From Chloroflexi bacterium AL-N1 (GTDB lineage: Bacteria > Chloroflexota > Chloroflexia > Chloroflexales > Roseiflexaceae), in contig WYDT01000026.1 of the NCBI GenBank assembly GCA_013122435.1, positions 30,742-94,741 on the forward strand: a stretch of DNA of 64,000 nt. Direction: 5' to 3'. The notes below the pieces were generated by a model. That model did no database searches, was not told the origin of the DNA, and saw only the letters and a program-made list of their open reading frames with translations. This document shows positions 43,394-52,299 of the stretch, one piece after another. Each line of letters opens with the position of its first letter. Positions within the stretch are counted from its first letter, which is position 1. Position numbers and translations under genes: made by a program.

Positions 43394-44149
43394 TTACCCC
43401 CTCACGTTCTTTGGCTGTGGTAGTTGTAGTGGTTGGTTGTTCAACAAGGCCAGCGGCATTGTTGTTACCAATGACTCTGCCTGTGCTGGCCCAACCAATG
43501 TTGCAGCATACTCACGTGCCGCATTGAGTGTGGGAGGGCGCTGCGACGACGGACCATGGGTATCGCTGGCCAGGATGTGTATCATCTGATGGGTAAGCAG
43601 CGTTTCACAGACTTGCTGGAGTTGACGACCCTGGCCACCAAGCAGGGCGATAGCCGTGATCTGCATACATACCCCACGTTCAACCAGCGGGATTAAGAGG
43701 TTTGGATCTTGTTGCACTTCCACAATGCGTTCGGGATGTGCCAGAACAATTCGATAACCGGCAACTTGCAGATTGAAGAGCGCATTTTCCAATGTCGGAG
43801 GCATTCTGTTTGAAGAAAGTTCTAGTAGAATCGCTCGGCTTGATCCATATGTCAGAAGATCACCACGTCGCAATTGTTCAACAATATCACCATCATAAGC
43901 AATCTCGGTGCCAGCAACCACGGTCAGGTCGATACCTTCACTTTGCAACGCAGCACACAATTGATCGAGACGTTGCACAATCAGGTTGGGGCTATAATGT
44001 CGGCTGGCAATCGAGGCCGGGCTATGCGGTGTCGCTGCAACAGTGCGAATACCATCTGCGACAGCAATACGTGCCATTTCAAGCGACTCTTCCAGCGTTA
44101 ACGCACCATCGTCGAGATCATACAAAATATGCGTGTGCAGATCAATCAT
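43394..44149 (-). CDS. CpsB/CapC-family tyrosine-protein phosphatase (PHP domain)
   Basis: A 251-residue metal-dependent phosphatase of the PHP fold. Motif 1 is the opening MIDLHTHILYDLDDGA; later metal ligands lie in AATPHSP, VAGTEIAYDG, VLAHPER and ILASDTHGP. Its role in this family is to dephosphorylate the BY-kinase of polysaccharide export. It is encoded at the downstream end of the exopolysaccharide cluster, 72 bases after the kinase. ATG 44149 is chosen because PHP proteins of this family begin exactly there; a TTG at 44179 adds ten unlike residues. The Shine-Dalgarno site is weak. Confidence 0.9.
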   Translation of the reverse strand: MIDLHTHILYDLDDGALTLEESLEMARIAVADGIRTVAATPHSPASIASRHYSPNLIVQRLDQLCAALQSEGIDLTVVAGTEIAYDGDIVEQLRRGDLLTYGSSRAILLELSSNRMPPTLENALFNLQVAGYRIVLAHPERIVEVQQDPNLLIPLVERGVCMQITAIALLGGQGRQLQQVCETLLTHQMIHILASDTHGPSSQRPPTLNAAREYAATLVGPAQAESLVTTMPLALLNNQPLQLPQPKNVRG

Positions 44150-44221
44150 AAAAGTGCCATCAAACAATATCCACGTCAACTACCAAACACTCAAATACAA
44201 ACAATAACTCCATCCACAACA

Positions 44222-44893
44222 TTACGCATAGTAATCATATCCCTGTTCAATCTCGGCGTTGTTCAATACCGCTCCCACAATATTTGCCTTCACCTTATCG
44301 AGGATCTCACGGGCACGCCGACCACGTTCACGACTGGTTTTGTTAGCCTGTAGCACCAAAAGCACTCCGTCGACACGCGTCGCCAACACTGCCGCATCAG
44401 TCACAGCGATCACAGGTGGTGTATCAAACAAAACCACATCGGCTTCATTGCGGAGTCGCTCGATAACAGTTTCCATTCTGCGAGATCCAAGAATATCGGC
44501 TGGTCGCGGCGGGAGTGGTCCACTGGCAAGCAACTTCAAGTCTGGAATCGATGTGGACTGTAACGGTATCGGCATCTCATCTTGTGCCAGAATCATACTG
44601 GTCAAACCAACATCATTCTGCAGGTTAAAGAATGTATGTAAGGAGGGACGCCGCAGATCACAATCAACCAGAATCACTCGTTGCTCTGCCTGCGCCATGG
44701 TTACCGCCAGATTAGCAAGCGTGGTTGACTTGCCCTCATCTGCCGAAGTACTGGTAACCAAAAGTGTGTGTAGTGGCTTATCCAGACTAGAAAACTGAAT
44801 ATTGGTTCGCAGCGTACGATACGCCTCAGCAGCCAGCGAGCGCGGATCACGTAGTGCAACAAGTCCCAGGGCATCCGGTGTCTCAGCCGTCAT
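44222..44893 (-). CDS. BY-type tyrosine kinase of exopolysaccharide synthesis
   Basis: A 223-residue P-loop kinase of the CpsD/CapB group. Walker A is TSADEGKSTTLANLA (residues about 51-65), Walker A' is VILVDCDLRRP and Walker B is VVLFDTPPV. The C-terminus carries a short Tyr cluster, GYDYYA, the usual site of autophosphorylation. It works with a Wzz-type membrane activator, encoded by the preceding gene whose stop overlaps this start by four bases (44890-44893). Phosphorylation cycles control chain length and export of polysaccharide. Confidence 0.92.
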   Translation of the reverse strand: MTAETPDALGLVALRDPRSLAAEAYRTLRTNIQFSSLDKPLHTLLVTSTSADEGKSTTLANLAVTMAQAEQRVILVDCDLRRPSLHTFFNLQNDVGLTSMILAQDEMPIPLQSTSIPDLKLLASGPLPPRPADILGSRRMETVIERLRNEADVVLFDTPPVIAVTDAAVLATRVDGVLLVLQANKTSRERGRRAREILDKVKANIVGAVLNNAEIEQGYDYYA

Positions 44894-45609
44894 GATTTAG
44901 CTCCACGAAGTATACTTGACCGTCGCTGTTCTTTTGAAGTACCTGCTTTTTGCTCGTCTGAAACATTTGGGATAGACCCCAGAGTAGTTAACCCAACAAA
45001 ACGTTCAACGTCTCTAGAGGTCTTTAGTGTATTATCTAACGCTTCCAACAAAAAAGCGAGCAAGATACCAAGCACCATGCCCAGAAAAGCACCGGCCAAC
45101 ACATTAACACGGGTATTGGGTTGAACGAGATACGCCGAACGGGCAGGCTGATTCACAATCACATTGATGCGGTCGGTTCCTTCAACGCCATCGTTTAACT
45201 GATTGACCAGACCGACCATATTATTGCCAATGGCGTCGGCAAGCTGTTGTGCAGTTCCCGGATCAGGATAATCAACCTGAATAACCATTTCACGTGTGTC
45301 CAGATTTGGTTGGATCGCTACATATCTCGCCAGCCAGTCTGCATTGCGATCTAGTTCAAGTTGGTCACTCATACGCTGGAGTTGAACAGGAGCAAGCGCA
45401 CGAGCTTTATAGCTGTTCATGCTGTTTTGCAGCGTAATAGACAGACCATTATCAATGCGATTGGGAACGACTTGATAGCTTGCCTCTGAGCGAAAGAGCG
45501 GTGTCTGTATTCTGCTAAAAGCAAAGGCACTTGCCGCAGCAACAAAAGCAACTACTACAACAATCCACCAGCGGCGGCGAAATACATTAATATAGTCAGT
45601 TAATTGCAT
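44890..45609 (-). CDS. Wzz/capsular chain-length determinant, kinase activator
   Basis: A 239-residue Wzz-type protein: a first membrane helix (about residues 14-32, after LTDYINVFRRRWW), an exterior helical domain, and a second helix (about 175-197, LAGAFLGMVLGILLAFLLEALDNTLK) with the conserved Pro-Asn just before it (VQPNTRVN). The cytoplasmic tail, DVERFVGLTTLGSIP, is the type that activates BY-kinases. Its gene overlaps the kinase gene. It sets polymer length with the kinase, and a second Wzz-like gene lies upstream. Confidence 0.9.
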   Translation of the reverse strand: MQLTDYINVFRRRWWIVVVVAFVAAASAFAFSRIQTPLFRSEASYQVVPNRIDNGLSITLQNSMNSYKARALAPVQLQRMSDQLELDRNADWLARYVAIQPNLDTREMVIQVDYPDPGTAQQLADAIGNNMVGLVNQLNDGVEGTDRINVIVNQPARSAYLVQPNTRVNVLAGAFLGMVLGILLAFLLEALDNTLKTSRDVERFVGLTTLGSIPNVSDEQKAGTSKEQRRSSILRGAKS

Positions 45610-45643
45610 TGTTTACACCACAACCTTTATACATGTGTTGTTC

Positions 45644-46378
45644 CTATTTATCATCAGAAGCGATCGTTGCTGTAAAGACTCGATTATCCGCATCAGAAGA
45701 TTTGTCTCTACGGGGCAGTGTTACCACCGATACAGGTTCATTTGTAGCTATCAGATTGCGTCCTGTTACGAAATAATGAATAAAGAAGACTATACCAATA
45801 CCTGCAATAAATCCAATAAACGTACGCAAGAGCACTTCGATGGCCATAGAACGCAGACCATTGATTTGTCCCGCCTCTGTTGGAAAATTGAGTACTGCTA
45901 CATTAAGTCCCGGCAATGCTGGTGTAACTGGGGCATCATCATCCCAGTAACTCAGACCATTGGTTTCCAGCGCCACAACAGCTGCCTGTGCAATCGCAAT
46001 GGCAGCCTCGGGTGTGCTGGTCTGTACCGCAATTGTCACAACATGATCCTGGTTGCTGGCCGAAAGCGCATTGGCAACCATCGCAACATCCAGTGGATTG
46101 TCCTGTCGGGATAACTCTTCTACAACATCATTGTGAAAGCGTGATCCATTCATAATCGCTGGAAGATCCTGCGCGGTCTTATCCTCACTCGCTTCTGTCA
46201 AACCCACCATACTATCGCCTGCCAACAAACCTCGTGTCACGAGCATTTGAGCAGAGAGACCGTATATTGGCGGTTGCATGAGCGCTGTTACCAGACTCAC
46301 AACCAACGTTATGAGAGGCAGCACCAGAACTATTAACCAGTAACGCCGAATTATGGCACCATATAATTGCAGATCCAT
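45644..46378 (-). CDS. Second Wzz-like chain-length determinant protein
   Basis: A 244-residue protein with the same two-helix layout: helix 1 at about 14-34 (YWLIVLVLPLITLVVSLVTAL), an exterior domain, and helix 2 at about 182-202 (TFIGFIAGIGIVFFIHYFV), followed by a basic tail. The usual Pro-rich motif before helix 2 is missing or weak, and the exterior part differs from the neighbouring Wzz. It may form a heteromeric complex with that protein. It lies seven bases after the glycosyltransferase gene in one operon. Confidence 0.8.
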   Translation of the reverse strand: MDLQLYGAIIRRYWLIVLVLPLITLVVSLVTALMQPPIYGLSAQMLVTRGLLAGDSMVGLTEASEDKTAQDLPAIMNGSRFHNDVVEELSRQDNPLDVAMVANALSASNQDHVVTIAVQTSTPEAAIAIAQAAVVALETNGLSYWDDDAPVTPALPGLNVAVLNFPTEAGQINGLRSMAIEVLLRTFIGFIAGIGIVFFIHYFVTGRNLIATNEPVSVVTLPRRDKSSDADNRVFTATIASDDK

Positions 46379-46385
46379 ACATGTA

Positions 46386-47483
46386 TTAAGACGACCCAGG
46401 TGCGGGTTTCATTACACTTGTAATAAAATCGCGCATCCGCCGCAAAAAGACAACTCGTCCAAAGTCTTCTGCATGCTGACGAATGCCCATAGCCTCGACA
46501 CTACTTGTGTGTGACATCGCCACTGTTGCTGCTAAGGCCGCTGGCGTTGGCTCGTGAAAGAACCAACCTGTCCTGCCTTCAATAACGCTGTCCAATGCCC
46601 CACCGGCTGCATACGCAATCACAGGTCGCCCGGCAGCCATGGCCTCCAGTGGTGTGATGCCAAAATCTTCCTCACCAGGAAACACAAACGCCCGGCAACG
46701 GGCAAAAAGTTCCTGGCGTTCCGCTTCGCTTACGTATCCAAGAAAGGTCACATTTGACCCGGCGATTGACTCAAGGGCAGCGCGATCCCGTCCATCCCCA
46801 AAGACCTTTAATGGCAAACCTAGCGCTGTGAATGCACGTACTGCCAGATCAAGCCGCTTGTACGGAATTAACCGTCCACCTGCCAGGTAGAAATCATCTG
46901 GTTCCTGTGGACTATATGTGGCCAGGTCCACGGGTGGTGGAATCACAGTCGCATCACGGCCATAATACCTGTGTACACGACGAGCCACCTCACGTGAGTT
47001 GGTCACAAAGGCATCAACACGTGCAGCACCTACGGTATCCCACAGTCTAACATACGTCAGCAGGATGGACAAGATAGCGCGCTGCAAGCCCTTAATATGC
47101 TCGCGTTCCACATAGGAGTCGGTGCGCCAGGCAAAGCGCATTGGTGTGTGGCAATAGCAAATATGGCATGTGCCAGGTGGCGGGATAACACCTTTGGCAA
47201 ACGCACTACTGCTGCTCACAATAAGATCATAGCCACTCAGATCAAAGCTCTCAAAAGCACTCGGATACAGTGGCATATAGTGGCGGAAATAGCGGCGCCA
47301 ACCAGGGAGGTGCTGCATCCACGAAGTGCGAATGTCCCACGAGTGGTAGGCAGAGGGCATAGTCCGTGGGTCATAGATCGATGTATAGACAGGTGCATTG
47401 GGGTAGAGATCATGGAGTGCTTCGAGCACACGCTCAGCACCACCATACTGGTTAAGATAGTCGTGGACAATTGCAACATGCAT
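46386..47483 (-). CDS. Glycosyltransferase, GT4 family, exopolysaccharide cluster
   Basis: A 365-residue GT-B enzyme starting HVAIVHDYLNQYGGAERVLEAL. The donor half begins DFYLAGGRLIPYKRLDLAVRAFTAL (about residues 198-222), and the E-x7-E region is EEDFGITPLEAMAAGRPVIAY (about 275-295). It adds a hexose to the growing lipid-linked repeat unit on the cytoplasmic face. It is the first gene of the five-gene operon with two Wzz proteins, BY-kinase and phosphatase. Its ribosome site is weak. No polymerase or flippase lies here, but an O-antigen-ligase-like gene is 12 kb downstream. Confidence 0.9.
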   Translation of the reverse strand: MHVAIVHDYLNQYGGAERVLEALHDLYPNAPVYTSIYDPRTMPSAYHSWDIRTSWMQHLPGWRRYFRHYMPLYPSAFESFDLSGYDLIVSSSSAFAKGVIPPPGTCHICYCHTPMRFAWRTDSYVEREHIKGLQRAILSILLTYVRLWDTVGAARVDAFVTNSREVARRVHRYYGRDATVIPPPVDLATYSPQEPDDFYLAGGRLIPYKRLDLAVRAFTALGLPLKVFGDGRDRAALESIAGSNVTFLGYVSEAERQELFARCRAFVFPGEEDFGITPLEAMAAGRPVIAYAAGGALDSVIEGRTGWFFHEPTPAALAATVAMSHTSSVEAMGIRQHAEDFGRVVFLRRMRDFITSVMKPAPGSS

Positions 47484-47607
47484 GGGTTATTACCAGTTCA
47501 TTGACGCGGCAAGAGAGTACCACATTGTATTTATTGATGCAACTAAGGCTCATGTTTCAACACAGAGATCTGTTAGATTGGTTCTTTGTGAAATAATGTA
47601 CAAATTA

Positions 47608-47616
47608 TGTTATACT
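47608..47616 (+). promoter_or_regulatory. Extended -10 promoter of DoxX-like gene
   Basis: TGT precedes TATACT (47611-47616), an extended -10. The ATG at 47654 is 38 bases further on. Confidence 0.45.
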
Positions 47617-47653
47617 CAAATTGTTCAAAAAATCACAACTAGAGGATATCACT

Positions 47654-48127
47654 ATGACATACAATACACTACAACATTGGTTTGATCGTATTGATGAACG
47701 TATTACCAGGTTTATGGCCGGATATGGAATGGTGCTGCTACGCCTATCTATTGGTATCATCTTTCTGTGGTTTGGTGGTCTGAAATTAATTGAGGGGGCC
47801 AGCCCGGCAGAGGATCTTATCCAGGCAACAGTGACGTTTATCTCACCAGACTGGTTTATTCCTTTCCTTGCAGTATGGGAAATCCTCATTGGACTGGGAT
47901 TTATCACTGGTCGCTATTTGAGGCTCACCATTTTGCTCCTCTTCTGTCAGATGCCCGGCACATTTCTCCCAATCATAGTGAGACCGGATCTGGTGTTCAC
48001 CACCTTTCCCGTCGTCCTTACGATGGAGGGCCAATACATTATAAAGAATATCGTCGTTATAAGTTCTGCATTGGTAATAGGCGCAACACTTCGGCATAAG
48101 CGCCTCCTCAAACAACGTGAGCAATAG
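47654..48127 (+). CDS. DoxX/DUF417-like membrane protein
   Basis: A 157-residue protein with four predicted membrane helices (about residues 26-46, 66-86, 91-110 and 126-145). The RLSIGIIFLWFGGLKLIEGASPAEDLI segment and GQYIIKNIVVISSALVIGA at the end fit the DoxX/DUF417 (YkgB-like) group. Members are linked to redox or thiol stress, but the activity is not established. ATG 47654 is chosen because AGAGGA lies just before it; an ATG at 47621 precedes that site. It stands alone. Confidence 0.75.
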   Translation: MTYNTLQHWFDRIDERITRFMAGYGMVLLRLSIGIIFLWFGGLKLIEGASPAEDLIQATVTFISPDWFIPFLAVWEILIGLGFITGRYLRLTILLLFCQMPGTFLPIIVRPDLVFTTFPVVLTMEGQYIIKNIVVISSALVIGATLRHKRLLKQREQ

Positions 48128-48216
48128 ATGGTGCAGTTAGCTGACACCACCTGGCTTCTGCATTGACTGCGACAAAAGAAGTCAAGTTTCGATAGCATTT
48201 ACTTTTCAAACCGTGG

Positions 48217-48222
48217 TATAAT
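48217..48222 (+). promoter_or_regulatory. Consensus -10 with TG extension upstream of mrp
   Basis: A perfect TATAAT preceded by TGG lies about 80 bases before the Mrp start. No good -35 is present, as is common with an extended -10. Confidence 0.5.
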
Positions 48223-48302
48223 AATTTTCATTATCCGTGAAATAAAGAACAGAATGGTAGTACACAACGTGTTGTCACACTACCCTGGCTTGGAGCACAT
48301 GT

Positions 48303-49427
48303 ATGAGCTTCTTTTCCCGTAAGAACAACGGTATCAGCGAAGAAGACGTCCTCCGGGCGCTTAGTACGGTGCAAGAACCGGAACTCGGTGGCGATCTGGT
48401 TTCGCGGAAGATGATCAAGGACGTGAAAGTTCATGGGCATAACATCAGCTTTACCGTTGAGCTGACAACACCTGCCTGTCCCTTGAAAGACCAGATCCAA
48501 CAGGAGTGTGAGGACGCGATAATCAACCATATCGGGGTTCCCCGTGAACATATTCAGATTGAATGGAGTGCCAATGTACGTCCTCGTGGTGGTGTTCTTG
48601 ATAAGGCTGCCATTCCTGGTGTAAGTCATGTCATTGCTGTATCGGCAGGCAAGGGCGGTGTGGGGAAATCAACCGTTGCGGTCAATACTGCGGTCGCACT
48701 GGCCCAGGAAGGTGCACGCGTTGGCCTAGTGGATGCAGATGTATATGGGCCATCGATTCCACTGATGATGGGGGTGCAAGGTGCCCAGCCTAGTGCTGTC
48801 ACCGACGATCAGGGTGAACCTTCGATGATCCCCATAGAAGCCTACGGCATCAAAATGATGTCCATCGGCTTTATGATTGATGACAGCCAACCTGTGATCT
48901 GGCGTGGTCCAATGGTGTCGCAGCTTTTGCGTCAGTTCCTGTATCAAGTACAGTGGGCACCCCTCGATTATCTTATTATCGATATGCCACCTGGTACTGG
49001 CGATATTGCGCTGACACTGGCACAATCACTGCAAAATGTCGGTTTAACCGGTGCGATCACGGTCACGACCCCCCAGAGCGTCGCAACGATCGACGTGCAC
49101 AAGAGCATGTCTATGTTCCGCAAGGTCAACGTCCCGCTGCTGGGCATTGTTGAAAACATGGCCTACTTTGTAGCACCCGATACCGGCCATCGCTACGACA
49201 TTTTCGGCAGCGGCGGAGCAGAACGTTTAGCCGAGCAACTGGAAATTCCACTCCTTGGCCAAATCCCACTGGGTATGAGCATTCGTGAGGGTGGCGATGA
49301 TGGACGACCAGCCGTATTAAGCGATATGCCCGACGCATACGCCGATGCATTTCGTAGCATGGCAAGGCAGTTAGCTGCACGTATCAGTGTGGTTGAAATG
49401 GAAGCCGTTGCAGCACCTACCCATTGA
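48303..49427 (+). CDS. mrp: Mrp/ApbC family Fe-S cluster carrier ATPase
   Basis: A 374-residue protein. Residues about 10-90 form a MIP18 (DUF59) domain with EEDVLRALSTVQEPELGGDLV, and residues 105-365 form the deviant P-loop ATPase: G116-KGGVGKST, ADVYGPSIP and LIIDMPPGTGD. The CxxC of many Mrp proteins that bridges the cluster is not seen in the expected place. It is expected to carry a 4Fe-4S cluster to targets. The next gene, moaA, makes an Fe-S enzyme, and an ErpA/IscA gene follows, so this stretch is a small Fe-S supply group. Confidence 0.92.
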   Translation: MSFFSRKNNGISEEDVLRALSTVQEPELGGDLVSRKMIKDVKVHGHNISFTVELTTPACPLKDQIQQECEDAIINHIGVPREHIQIEWSANVRPRGGVLDKAAIPGVSHVIAVSAGKGGVGKSTVAVNTAVALAQEGARVGLVDADVYGPSIPLMMGVQGAQPSAVTDDQGEPSMIPIEAYGIKMMSIGFMIDDSQPVIWRGPMVSQLLRQFLYQVQWAPLDYLIIDMPPGTGDIALTLAQSLQNVGLTGAITVTTPQSVATIDVHKSMSMFRKVNVPLLGIVENMAYFVAPDTGHRYDIFGSGGAERLAEQLEIPLLGQIPLGMSIREGGDDGRPAVLSDMPDAYADAFRSMARQLAARISVVEMEAVAAPTH

Positions 49428-49463
49428 CAATGACGTCTACATTCAACAAAACAGAGATGTACG

Positions 49464-50528
49464 ATGAACAAACAAGATCTGGCAGCCACGATACCACTCT
49501 ACACACACGAGGTGTCTCAAACAATACCCGAATATGCGACTGATGCACCAGCCCATGATGCATATGGACGGAGAATTGATTATTTACGCATTTCGCTGAC
49601 AGATCGCTGCAACATGCGTTGTGTCTACTGTATGCCAGCCGTGGGAATGCAATTTACCCCACGACCAGAGCTACTTACTACTGATGAGTTACTGATCGTG
49701 GTGCGTGCTGCCGCCGCCGCAGGATTTCGGAAGATCCGTCTGACGGGTGGCGAACCGATGTTACGGCCCGATCTGGTTGATATCATACATGCAATTAAAG
49801 CCACACCGGGGATTGAGCATATTGCCATGACGACCAATGCTCTGCGGTTGAAAAAACTCGCACAACCTCTTAAAGATGCGGGTCTTGATCGGGTGAATGT
49901 GAGTATCGACACACTCGACTCGCAGAAATTTCGTATGATGACCCGTGGTGCGAAACTTGAACAGGTCTGGGAAGGCATTGAAGAAGCCAACCGCGTTGGG
50001 CTACATCCCATCAAGTTAAACGCAGTGGTTGTGCGGGGCATGAATGATGAAGAAGTACCACAACTGGCCGCATTGACGCGCACCTACCCCTGGGAGATGC
50101 GTTTCATCGAAGTGATGCCACTCACCGGGGTAGCTGGAGTCGCCCAGGACGGCGTGGTAAAGAGCGAAACATTGATCGCACAACTCGAGGAAATCCATGG
50201 CCCACTGGAACATCTTGGCCTGGCCGCCAGCGACTCGGCACGTCGCTACCGCATTCCAGGTGCACCAGGAAAACTGGGTTTTATCAGCTCTGTAAGTGAT
50301 CCATTCTGCGCGACATGCAACCGCATGCGGCTCACAGCAGATGGCCGCCTTCACCTATGTTTGTTGCGTGATGATGAAGTGGATCTGCGGGCCGCCATTC
50401 GGAATGGTGCCACACATGCAGAGATAGAACAGCGAATTCGACACGCTGTAGCAAGTAAGCCATGGGGCCATGGCTTACCAGAGGATGTACTACCAACATT
50501 ACGTGGGATGTCAGAATTGGGTGGATAA
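49464..50528 (+). CDS. moaA: GTP 3',8-cyclase MoaA
   Basis: A 354-residue radical SAM enzyme that converts GTP to 3',8-cyclo-GTP, the first step of molybdenum cofactor synthesis. The N-terminal cluster is C49-NMR-C53-VY-C56, the second cluster is in CATCNRMRLTADGRLHLCL near residue 270, and the protein ends in Gly-Gly, which MoaA needs for activity. About 30 extra residues precede the usual start of the barrel. It follows mrp by 36 bases. MoaC and the other moa genes are not in the window. Confidence 0.95.
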   Translation: MNKQDLAATIPLYTHEVSQTIPEYATDAPAHDAYGRRIDYLRISLTDRCNMRCVYCMPAVGMQFTPRPELLTTDELLIVVRAAAAAGFRKIRLTGGEPMLRPDLVDIIHAIKATPGIEHIAMTTNALRLKKLAQPLKDAGLDRVNVSIDTLDSQKFRMMTRGAKLEQVWEGIEEANRVGLHPIKLNAVVVRGMNDEEVPQLAALTRTYPWEMRFIEVMPLTGVAGVAQDGVVKSETLIAQLEEIHGPLEHLGLAASDSARRYRIPGAPGKLGFISSVSDPFCATCNRMRLTADGRLHLCLLRDDEVDLRAAIRNGATHAEIEQRIRHAVASKPWGHGLPEDVLPTLRGMSELGG

Positions 50529-50555
50529 AGACTAGAAACATGCTTTAGAATTTGT

Positions 50556-50561
50556 TATACT
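50556..50561 (+). promoter_or_regulatory. -10 element upstream of the ErpA-like gene
   Basis: TATACT lies about 49 bases before the ATG; the -35 is not convincing. It would give the ErpA-like gene its own transcript after moaA. Confidence 0.35.
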
Positions 50562-50609
50562 TGAAAAACTAATTTTTGGAGCAAATAACAAGCCGAGGAG
50601 GCATAGGTT

Positions 50610-51068
50610 ATGACTGTAATTGAACATGATATTACAACGCAGCCAGAACAGGATACCACATTACTCACCGTCAGTGAAACAGCAGCAATCCGTCTACAGT
50701 CAATGATGTCTGAAAAAGAGTTGACTGGCTATGGCTTGCGTGTTTTTGTCTCTGGTGGTGGCTGTTCCGGCTTACAATATGGAATGACGTTTGATGATGA
50801 AATCCGTGAAGGCGACGCTATCTGGAAAGCTCATGGATTGCAACTCATGGTCGATCCTGTAAGCGCTCGCTACCTCAGTGGAGCAATAATTGACTATCAA
50901 CAAGACAATATGCTCGCTGGTGCTTTCAAAATTGACAACCCTAACGCCGCTTCAGGATGCGGATGCGGACACTCCTTCAAGGCCAAGGACGATCAAGCTT
51001 CCGAAGATTATGCTGACTATGATGAAGGCTATTCCGGTGGTGGATGTGGCAGTTGTGGACACGGCTAA
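50610..51068 (+). CDS. erpA: A-type Fe-S carrier (ErpA/IscA) with extra Cys-rich tail
   Basis: A 152-residue protein. Residues 18-122 are a normal A-type carrier with all three cluster ligands: C52 in SGGGCSGLQYG and C117, C119 in SGCGCGHSF. About 30 further residues follow: an acidic stretch (KAKDDQASEDYADYDEGY), then GGGCGSCGHG with C146 and C149. Family members usually end right after the CxC. The extra CxxC plus His could bind a second metal or help transfer clusters. GAGGAGG precedes the ATG. Probable partners are Mrp and other Fe-S enzymes. Confidence 0.9.
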   Translation: MTVIEHDITTQPEQDTTLLTVSETAAIRLQSMMSEKELTGYGLRVFVSGGGCSGLQYGMTFDDEIREGDAIWKAHGLQLMVDPVSARYLSGAIIDYQQDNMLAGAFKIDNPNAASGCGCGHSFKAKDDQASEDYADYDEGYSGGGCGSCGHG

Positions 51069-51160
51069 AGCTGATCCATCCAACTCTATGTGAAAATACG
51101 TACATATATCTGAAATTTATTAAATAGATGAATGTATAGGTACGTTGATATTGAAACATG

Positions 51161-51209
51161 TTACAAAAGCTATCTCTCTTATTTAAGTAAGTATAGATAG
51201 CTTTTGTAA
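51161..51209. terminator. Perfect 15-bp hairpin between ErpA-like and rhodanese genes
   Basis: Arms TTACAAAAGCTATCT (51161-51175) and AGATAGCTTTTGTAA (51195-51209) match exactly with a 19-base loop. The A run and T run beside GC make it terminator-like on both strands. Confidence 0.6.
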
Positions 51210-51227
51210 TGTAATACTTACAGTTAG

Positions 51228-51572
51228 ATGTCTGTAAATCATCAAACAGGATACCAAAACTTGACGCCTCAGCAGGTCAAAACAAAACTAGATCAAAATA
51301 GTTCTGTTCGACTTATCGATGTTCGTGAGGCCCAAGAGTATGCTATTGCACAGATCGATGGTGCTGAACTACTGCCAATGAGTCAGGCACAACAATGGCT
51401 CACAACTCTACCACATGATCAAGAAATCATTTTCTTCTGTCACTCCGGGGTACGCAGCGAACATGTAGCCAGTTATGTAGCCCACCAACTCGGTTATATA
51501 AACATCGCAAATATGCTTGGTGGTATTGATGCCTGGTCACTAGATATTGACCCTGATGTCCCACGATATTGA
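51228..51572 (+). CDS. Single-domain rhodanese
   Basis: A 114-residue rhodanese domain. The active-site loop is C71-HSGVRS, preceded by the strand EIIFF; the N-terminal CDC25-like strand SVRLIDVREAQEY and the C-terminal MLGGIDAW are also typical. It carries persulfide sulfur, perhaps for Fe-S or cofactor synthesis. It lies next to the ErpA-like gene, but a perfect hairpin separates them, so it probably has its own transcript. The start is ATG 51228; a Shine-Dalgarno site is not obvious. Confidence 0.9.
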   Translation: MSVNHQTGYQNLTPQQVKTKLDQNSSVRLIDVREAQEYAIAQIDGAELLPMSQAQQWLTTLPHDQEIIFFCHSGVRSEHVASYVAHQLGYINIANMLGGIDAWSLDIDPDVPRY

Positions 51573-51638
51573 TGGGTATGCTATGATACAAAGCACCATA
51601 TCAGATTATGGTTTCAAATAATAGAAACTTCCACACCC

Positions 51639-51989
51639 ATGTTGGAAACATATCTTGAAGGAATTCATCTTTTCAATACGGAACACTACTGGCATGCTCA
51701 TGAACAATGGGAAATTTGCTGGTTGGCATCGGATGAACCGGAAGCAACTTTTTATAAAGGTATTATTCAGGCCGCTGCCGCCCTTGTTCATTGGCAAAGA
51801 GGTAATCCGCGTGGTTTAGAGCTAAACTGGGCCAAGAGTCGCCCAAAACTGGTTGCACTTCCCTCCACAATATGTGGTCTAGACCTGGCATCACTGATCA
51901 AAACCATGGATCAGTTTGTCATCGCTCACGGGGATAGGGAAGCATTGCCTAAAATATCTTATCAACCTGTGGTACATATATCAAAGTAG
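51639..51989 (+). CDS. DUF309-like protein
   Basis: A 116-residue protein. The helix with EGIHLFNTEHYWHAHEQWEICWL and the following FYKGIIQAAAALVHWQRGNPRGL match DUF309, a small helical family of unknown function with conserved His and Glu residues that suggest metal binding. It follows the rhodanese by 66 bases on the same strand. No regulator or enzyme partner is evident. Confidence 0.85.
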   Translation: MLETYLEGIHLFNTEHYWHAHEQWEICWLASDEPEATFYKGIIQAAAALVHWQRGNPRGLELNWAKSRPKLVALPSTICGLDLASLIKTMDQFVIAHGDREALPKISYQPVVHISK

Positions 51990-52299
51990 CCATATAAGAC
52001 CATTTAATCAGCTGTCATTTACTGGTATACTCTAGAATGTACGATAGATCAATAGACCTCGTAACGTCCTACAACATGCCCTTGTTCTGGCAACCACCCA
52101 TATTTGACAGTAAAAAATCCAACCAACCGAGATTAGTGAACGTTTGTTCGATCATATGGTTCAAAATCCTTGAATTTTTGTGAGACACCATTTATTTTGA
52201 TGTATCTCTTTAGATCTCTAAACAACCATAGTATGTCTTTAGTACGCTATTGACAAAGTAAGACCATCTGTTAAAACACGTTCATAGGAGGATGCACGA
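51990..52299. other. Intergenic region upstream of response regulator
   Basis: These 310 AT-rich bases hold no gene. The only element recognised is the promoter at 52250-52277. Confidence 0.6.
52250..52277 (+). promoter_or_regulatory. Sigma-70 promoter of the HD-GYP response regulator
   Basis: TTGACA (52250-52255) and TAAAAC (52272-52277) are spaced by 16 bases, 22 bases before the ATG. AGGAGGA at 52286-52292 follows. Confidence 0.6.

Noticed and set aside
52140..52200. Possible tRNA or small RNA in the gap before the response regulator
   Set aside because: No cloverleaf, T-loop or CCA-type end could be drawn.
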